A program made the translations under genes and the position numbers. Shown in pieces: positions 60,305 through 64,000 of a stretch of 64,000 nt of DNA (positions are counted from its first letter, which is position 1; each line of letters opens with the position of its first letter). A model generated the notes under the pieces. That model saw nothing but the letters and a program-made list of their open reading frames with translations, had not been told where the DNA came from and made no database searches. The stretch comes from Albimonas sp036154955. Its GTDB lineage: Bacteria > Pseudomonadota > Alphaproteobacteria > Rhodobacterales > Rhodobacteraceae. Where the stretch lies: NCBI GenBank assembly GCA_036154955.1, contig JAYZWL010000004.1, positions 1-64,000 on the forward strand, written 5' to 3'.

Positions 60305-61306
60305 ATGGTGGTCAAGGTCGGCATCAACGGGTTCGGACGGATCGGGCGCAACGTGCTGCGCGCCATCGTGGAAAGCGGGCGCACGGACATCCAGGTGGTC
60401 GCGATCAACGACCTCGGCCCGGTGGAGACCAACGCCCACCTGCTGCGCTACGACAGCGTCCACGGCCGCTTTCCGGCCGAGGTGAAGGTGTCCGGCGACA
60501 CCATCGACGTGGGCCAGGGCCCGATCAAGGTGACCGCCGAGCGCGATCCCAAGGCGCTGCCCTGGGGCGACGTCGACGTGGCGATGGAGTGCACCGGCAT
60601 CTTCGCCGACAAGGAAAAGGCCTCCATGCACCTGGAGAACGGCTCCAAGCGCGTGCTGGTCTCGGCCCCGGCCTCGGGCGCGGACAAGACCATCGTCTAC
60701 GGCGTGAACCATGGCGTGCTGACCGCCGAGGACAAGGTCGTCTCGAACGCGTCCTGCACCACCAACTGCCTGTCGCCGGTGGCCTATGTGCTGGACAAGG
60801 CCGTGGGGATCGAGAAGGGGTTCATGACCACCATCCACTCCTACACCGGCGACCAGCCGACGCTGGACACGATGCACAAGGACCTCTACCGCGCCCGCGC
60901 GGCGGCCCTGTCGATGATCCCGACCTCCACCGGCGCCGCCAAGGCCGTCGGCCTGGTGCTGCCGGAGCTCAACGGCAAGCTGGACGGCGTCGCCATCCGC
61001 GTGCCGACGCCGAACGTGTCGGTGGTGGACCTGACTTTCATCGCCAAGAAGGCCACCACGGTCGAGGAGATCAACGCCGCGATCCGCGCCGCCGCCGACG
61101 GCGAGCTGAAGGGCATCCTCGGCTACACGGACGAGCCGCTGGTCTCCACCGACTTCAACCATGACAGCCATTCCTCGGTGTTCCACATGGACCAGACCAA
61201 GGTGATGGAAGGGACCATGGTCCGCATCCTGACCTGGTACGACAACGAGTGGGGCTTCTCGAACCGGATGTCCGACACCGCCGTGGCACTGGCCGCGACC
61301 ATCTGA
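60305..61306 (+). CDS. gap: glyceraldehyde-3-phosphate dehydrogenase
   Basis: 333 residues. NAD motif VGINGFGRIGRNVLRAI, catalytic Cys151 in SNASCTTNCLSPVAY, the phosphate loop TGAAKAVGLVLPELNGKLDG and the C-terminal WYDNEWGFSNRM. Complete GAPDH of glycolysis/gluconeogenesis with all active residues. GGAGA upstream of the ATG supports the start. Monocistronic, ending in a GC hairpin at 61314. Confidence 0.97.
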   Translation: MVVKVGINGFGRIGRNVLRAIVESGRTDIQVVAINDLGPVETNAHLLRYDSVHGRFPAEVKVSGDTIDVGQGPIKVTAERDPKALPWGDVDVAMECTGIFADKEKASMHLENGSKRVLVSAPASGADKTIVYGVNHGVLTAEDKVVSNASCTTNCLSPVAYVLDKAVGIEKGFMTTIHSYTGDQPTLDTMHKDLYRARAAALSMIPTSTGAAKAVGLVLPELNGKLDGVAIRVPTPNVSVVDLTFIAKKATTVEEINAAIRAAADGELKGILGYTDEPLVSTDFNHDSHSSVFHMDQTKVMEGTMVRILTWYDNEWGFSNRMSDTAVALAATI

Positions 61307-61313
61307 TCGGGGC

Positions 61314-61341
61314 CGGGCGGGGCGCGCGCGCGTCCCGCCCG
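61314..61341 (+). terminator. GC hairpin after gap
   Basis: CGGGCGGG / CCCGCCCG stem (61314-61321 and 61334-61341) with a 12-base CG-alternating loop, 7 bases after the stop. No T tract follows. Confidence 0.4.
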
Positions 61342-61450
61342 ATCCGGACGCCGACGGGCGCCGCGGGGCACGCGGCGCCCGTTCCCGTTTCCGTCCCCGC
61401 TCCCATTTTCCGGGCGGCCCGTCGGGCGCCCCGGCTGCGACAGGTCCGCC

Positions 61451-62065
61451 ATGCCCGCCCCCTCCATGCCCGCCCCAATCTCGATCCGCCCCGCGGGGCC
61501 CGCCGACGCCGCGACGGCGGCCTTCCTGCTCAACGAGGCGGCCGGCGGCATTCCGCTGGCGATGTGGGAGGCGGCGGCGGAGCCGTCGCGCAACCCCTGG
61601 GCCATCGGCGCGGCCCGGATGGAGGAGCGGATGGCGCGCGCGACGGTGCGCATGCTCGACGCGCCGGACCCGGCGACGGGGGCGCCCGCGCCGGCCGCCT
61701 TCCTGATGGGCTATCCGATCCCCGCGCCGGAGCCGGTCCCCGCCGACGCGCCGGAACCCTTCGTCCCGCTGCTGGAGCTGGAGGCGTTGTCGGCCCCGAG
61801 CTGGTATATCAACGCGCTCGCCGCCCTTCCTGGCGCGCGGGGCCGGGGCCATGGCGCGCGGCTGCTGGCGACGGCGGAGGCGGAGGCCCGCGCCGCGGGT
61901 CTCGACGCGCTGTCGCTGATCGCCTCGGACGCGAACGCGGGCGCGATCCGGCTTTATGAGCGGACCGGGTTCGCCGTGGTCGCCTCGCGTCCGCAACGTC
62001 CCGTGGCGAGCTGGACGCCGAAGGGGCGCGACTGGCTGCTGATGGTCCGCCGCGGGCTGGGCTGA
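61451..62065 (+). CDS. GNAT family N-acetyltransferase
   Basis: 204 residues. Opening ISIRPAGPADAATAAFLLNE; a substrate region with a proline-rich loop (PIPAPEPVPADAPEPF); the acetyl-CoA segment YINALAALPGARGRGHGARLL (about 117-137); and SLIASDANAGAIRLYERTGF near the end. The substrate is unknown. A second ATG at codon 6 (61466) is equally possible as start. It is transcribed away from the tiny secreted peptide gene's 3' end (convergent). Confidence 0.85.
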   Translation: MPAPSMPAPISIRPAGPADAATAAFLLNEAAGGIPLAMWEAAAEPSRNPWAIGAARMEERMARATVRMLDAPDPATGAPAPAAFLMGYPIPAPEPVPADAPEPFVPLLELEALSAPSWYINALAALPGARGRGHGARLLATAEAEARAAGLDALSLIASDANAGAIRLYERTGFAVVASRPQRPVASWTPKGRDWLLMVRRGLG

Positions 62066-62106
62066 GCGACGGCGCGCGCCTCGGCCGCACGCGGAGGCCC
62101 GGCGGG

Positions 62107-62259
62107 TCAGGACCGATAGGGGGGCGAGGCGTCGCAGGAGGTCGCGATGCCGGCGTTCTCGAAGCGCACGGCGACGCGGGCGCCGTCCTGCGCGGCGGCG
62201 GACGTGGCCAGGCCGAGGCCGAGACAGGCGCCGGCCGCGAAGACGAACGAGCGGGTCAC
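62107..62259 (-). CDS. 50-residue secreted peptide
   Basis: A GTG start at 62259 with an excellent AGGAG site five bases upstream. The product has a clear signal peptide (RSFVFAAGACLGLGLATSAA, cleavage near AAAQ) and a mature peptide of about 25 residues, DGARVAVRFENAGIATSCDA and a few more, with a single cysteine and ending PPYRS. I do not recognise the family. The strong ribosome site and signal make it a likely real gene. Export to the periplasm is the only function-related inference. Confidence 0.65.
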   Translation of the reverse strand: MTRSFVFAAGACLGLGLATSAAAQDGARVAVRFENAGIATSCDASPPYRS

Positions 62260-62681
62260 GGGATCTCCTTTCCGGCCGGGCTCCGCGGTGGGTTTCAGCC
62301 GGATATTTTCGCGTCCGGCCGCCTCGCGGAGGCGTTGACCGTCGCGTCGACGGCGCGGGTGGCCTATAGTGGAGGCGCGGGCGCGCGACGCGCCCGCATC
62401 CCGTCCCATCCCCGCCCCCTCCGCGCCGCATCGGCGTGGGAGAGGGCGCGCGACCGTCCCGGATCGGGGCCGCGGACCGCCTCCGCGCGCCGGTCCGCCC
62501 GCCACTCGCCACGTTCTTCCGCCTGCCGCCCGAGACCTTTCCGCATGATCGCAATCGCGCCGCGGCTTCGCCGCGACCGAGCCTCCCCCCCGCAACCTTC
62601 GGCCCCGCGAGCTTCGGCCCCGCAACCTTCGGCCCCGCAACCTCGCCGCGCGCAGCCCTCTCCGAACGGGGAGGCGCGCCG
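62260..62681. other. divergent intergenic region before marC
   Basis: 422 bp without a gene. Contains TATAGT at 62365 preceded by GTTGACC with too wide a spacing (24) for a standard promoter, a CGTCGACG palindrome between them, and a tandem 15-bp repeat at 62591-62645. GGGGAGG precedes ATG 62682. Confidence 0.35.
62591..62645. repeat. tandem 15-bp repeat
   Basis: Unit CGCAACCTTCGGCCC at 62591 and 62621, with a variant copy at 62606 and a truncated one at 62636. It lies 37 bp before the marC start and could vary in copy number by slippage. Confidence 0.7.
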
Positions 62682-63344
62682 ATGACCTCTCCGGAAGTGC
62701 TCCTGCACGACTTCATCACGCTGTGGGTGGTGATCGACCCGATCGGCACGCTGCCGGTGTTCCTCGCCGTCACCTACGGTCTGTCGGCGCGGGCCCGGCG
62801 GCGGGTGGCGCTGAAGGCGGTGGTCGCGGCCTTCGCGGTGCTGCTGGGCTTCATCCTGGTCGGCCAGCTGGTGCTGGAGGGGCTGGGCATCGCGCTCGCC
62901 TCCTTCCAGCTGGCCGGCGGGATCGTGCTGTTTCTGTTCGCGCTGACCATGATCTTCGGCCAGGGCAAGCCGCAATCGGAGCTGGAGGAGCGGCCGAGCC
63001 TGACCCAGACCGCCATTTTCCCGCTGGCCATCCCCTCGCTCGCCTCGCCGGGCGCGATGCTGGCGGTGGTGATCCTGACCGACAACAACCGCTTTTCGCT
63101 GGTCCAGCAGGCGGTGACGGCGGGGTTGATGGCGGGGGTGATGCTGGCGGCGCTGGCGGTGCTGTGGGCGGCGAACCCGATCCGGTCGGCGATCGGGGAC
63201 GCGGGGGCCTCGGTGATCAGCCGGGTGATGGGCATGATCCTGGCCGCGGTGGCGGTGGACGCGGTGCTGGCGGCGCTGGCGGCGATGCAGCTGATCCCGC
63301 CGCTGGCCCCGGTGGCGGTGACGACGCCGGAGCTGGCGGGCTAG
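62682..63344 (+). CDS. MarC family membrane protein
   Basis: 220 residues from ATG 62682; longer upstream frames include the tandem repeat and are not credible. Six membrane helices. Family motifs: LWVVIDPIGTLPVFLAVT at the start, GIALASFQLAGGIVLFLFAL, and FPLAIPSLASPGAMLAVVIL. MarC-type inner membrane proteins (UPF0056) have no firm function; the name derives from the mar locus, but multidrug resistance is not supported. An end-loop PPLAPVAVTTPELAG is periplasmic or cytoplasmic tail. Confidence 0.9.
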   Translation: MTSPEVLLHDFITLWVVIDPIGTLPVFLAVTYGLSARARRRVALKAVVAAFAVLLGFILVGQLVLEGLGIALASFQLAGGIVLFLFALTMIFGQGKPQSELEERPSLTQTAIFPLAIPSLASPGAMLAVVILTDNNRFSLVQQAVTAGLMAGVMLAALAVLWAANPIRSAIGDAGASVISRVMGMILAAVAVDAVLAALAAMQLIPPLAPVAVTTPELAG

Positions 63345-63373
63345 AGCGAGGCGGGGCCGGCGGGATGCCGGGC

Positions 63374-64000
63374 TCAGGCCAGCAGGGTCTGGGCGTCGAG
63401 ATCGTGGGCATGGAGCCCGACGAACAGCGCCTCGCCCCCCGCATAGCGCACCAGCGCGCCGCCGTCCGTGTCGAGGATCTCCAGCGCCTCGCGCCCGTCG
63501 ACGCCGCGGCCGAAGCGGGCGCGGTCGTGGTCGGGGTCGAAGCCGACGATGCGGTCGGCGCCGTCGCCGGCGCGGAAACGCAGGAGGTCGGCGCCGGCGC
63601 CGCCGCGGATCACGTCGTCGCCCCGTCCGCCGTCGAGCCGGTCGCGGCCGCGCCCGCCGGCCAGCAGGTCGTCGCCGTCCCCCGCCCGGATCACGTCGCG
63701 CCCGGCCCCGCCGCGCAGCGCGTCGTCGCCCGCCCCGCCGCGCAGCCGCTGGGCCCCCGCCCCGCCGAACAGCGACACGGCGGGCGGCGCGGCCTCCCCG
63801 GTCACGGTCAGCGCGGCATGGCCGAGGTCGAAGGCGCCTTCGGGATCCATGACCGCGTAGTCGAAGCCGTCCGTCGCCGTTTCGCCCGGGGCGAGCCCGT
63901 CGAAGGCGCCGTCGGGGTCGTAGACGAAGCCGCCGTCGGCGCCGAAGCGGACCAGCGCGCCGGACGGCAGGCGCAGGACGGAGGCGGCGCCGTTCGCGCC
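63374..64000 (-). CDS. VCBS/RTX calcium-binding repeat protein, 3' part only
   Basis: The frame stays open to the right edge, so the start is outside the window; an internal ATG at 63850 is not the start. The visible N-terminal part reads YDPDGAFDGLAPGETATDGF, the end of a VCBS domain. It is followed by at least five RTX nonapeptide repeats (GGAGDDALRGGAGRDVI and similar, about 63590-63770), which bind Ca2+ in beta-roll form. The last 60 residues (DRIVGFDPDHDRARFGRG and on) resemble the end of haemolysin-type proteins exported by type I secretion. A secreted adhesin or enzyme is likely; the catalytic or binding part is not visible here. Confidence 0.85.
   Translation of the reverse strand, partial: GANGAASVLRLPSGALVRFGADGGFVYDPDGAFDGLAPGETATDGFDYAVMDPEGAFDLGHAALTVTGEAAPPAVSLFGGAGAQRLRGGAGDDALRGGAGRDVIRAGDGDDLLAGGRGRDRLDGGRGDDVIRGGAGADLLRFRAGDGADRIVGFDPDHDRARFGRGVDGREALEILDTDGGALVRYAGGEALFVGLHAHDLDAQTLLA

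Noticed and set aside
56547..60485. 1312-codon plus-strand frame across the chemoreceptor
   Set aside because: Shadow of the minus-strand chemoreceptor and sensor genes; no signal, domain or ribosome site.
62335..62370. GTTGACC ... TATAGT as a sigma-70 promoter
   Set aside because: The spacing of 24 bases is too long for a standard promoter.

Overview
The window is very GC-rich DNA from an alphaproteobacterium, most likely of the Rhodobacterales. The order HIG1-type membrane protein, PduO-type adenosyltransferase, etfB, etfA is one I know from that group. The high GC, the frequent ATGA/GTGA start-stop overlaps and the small intergenic palindromes fit. I see no rRNA, tRNA, CRISPR array, insertion sequence or phage gene. 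The DNA reads as chromosome, but each end cuts a large VCBS-type repeat protein.

Layout. 1-1433: 3' part of a protein with tandem 116-residue repeats. 1513-5004 (minus): periplasmic molybdopterin-fold protein, hybrid histidine kinase and Hpt protein. 5354-12307: iron-type locus with imelysin, outer-membrane barrel, di-heme DUF1111 protein, second imelysin and DUF1513 protein. 13281-15779: TSUP transporter, crotonase and VOC protein. 15844-20321: RpiR regulator, diaminopropionate ammonia-lyase, N-carbamoyl-D-amino acid hydrolase and GntR regulator. 20533-26414: single-domain globin, giant LOV/PAS hybrid kinase and LuxR-type response regulator. 26890-29602: TPP riboswitch and ThiYZX importer. 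29634-31057: ArsP-like permease and ArsR repressor. 31527-38659: glyoxalase II, methyltransferase, DUF2799 lipoprotein, acetyltransferase, hydrolase, glycosyltransferase, crotonase and SDR. 38721-45637: parC, SDR, HIG1 protein, cobalamin adenosyltransferase, etfBA and a secreted protein. 45774-47549: RidA-like protein and MFS transporter. 47773-55760: ABC importer, cytosine-deaminase-like hydrolase, FAD oxidoreductase, flavodoxin-fold reductase, 2OG-Fe(II) oxygenase and creatininase-family amidohydrolase. 57162-59978: chemoreceptor with a separate periplasmic sensor protein. 60305-63344: gap, acetyltransferase, tiny secreted peptide and marC. 63374-end: VCBS/RTX protein.

The strongest candidates for new biology are three. 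First, the globin / LOV kinase / response regulator cassette, whose kinase carries long disordered inserts inside its GAF, LOV and ATPase folds. Second, the nine-gene import and catabolic cluster at 47773-55760, which looks built for an uncharacterised N-heterocycle or cyclic amide. Third, the double-imelysin di-heme locus. Two families of intergenic palindromes recur across the window.

Functions are inferred from motifs and family knowledge recalled from reading the translations; no database search was run.
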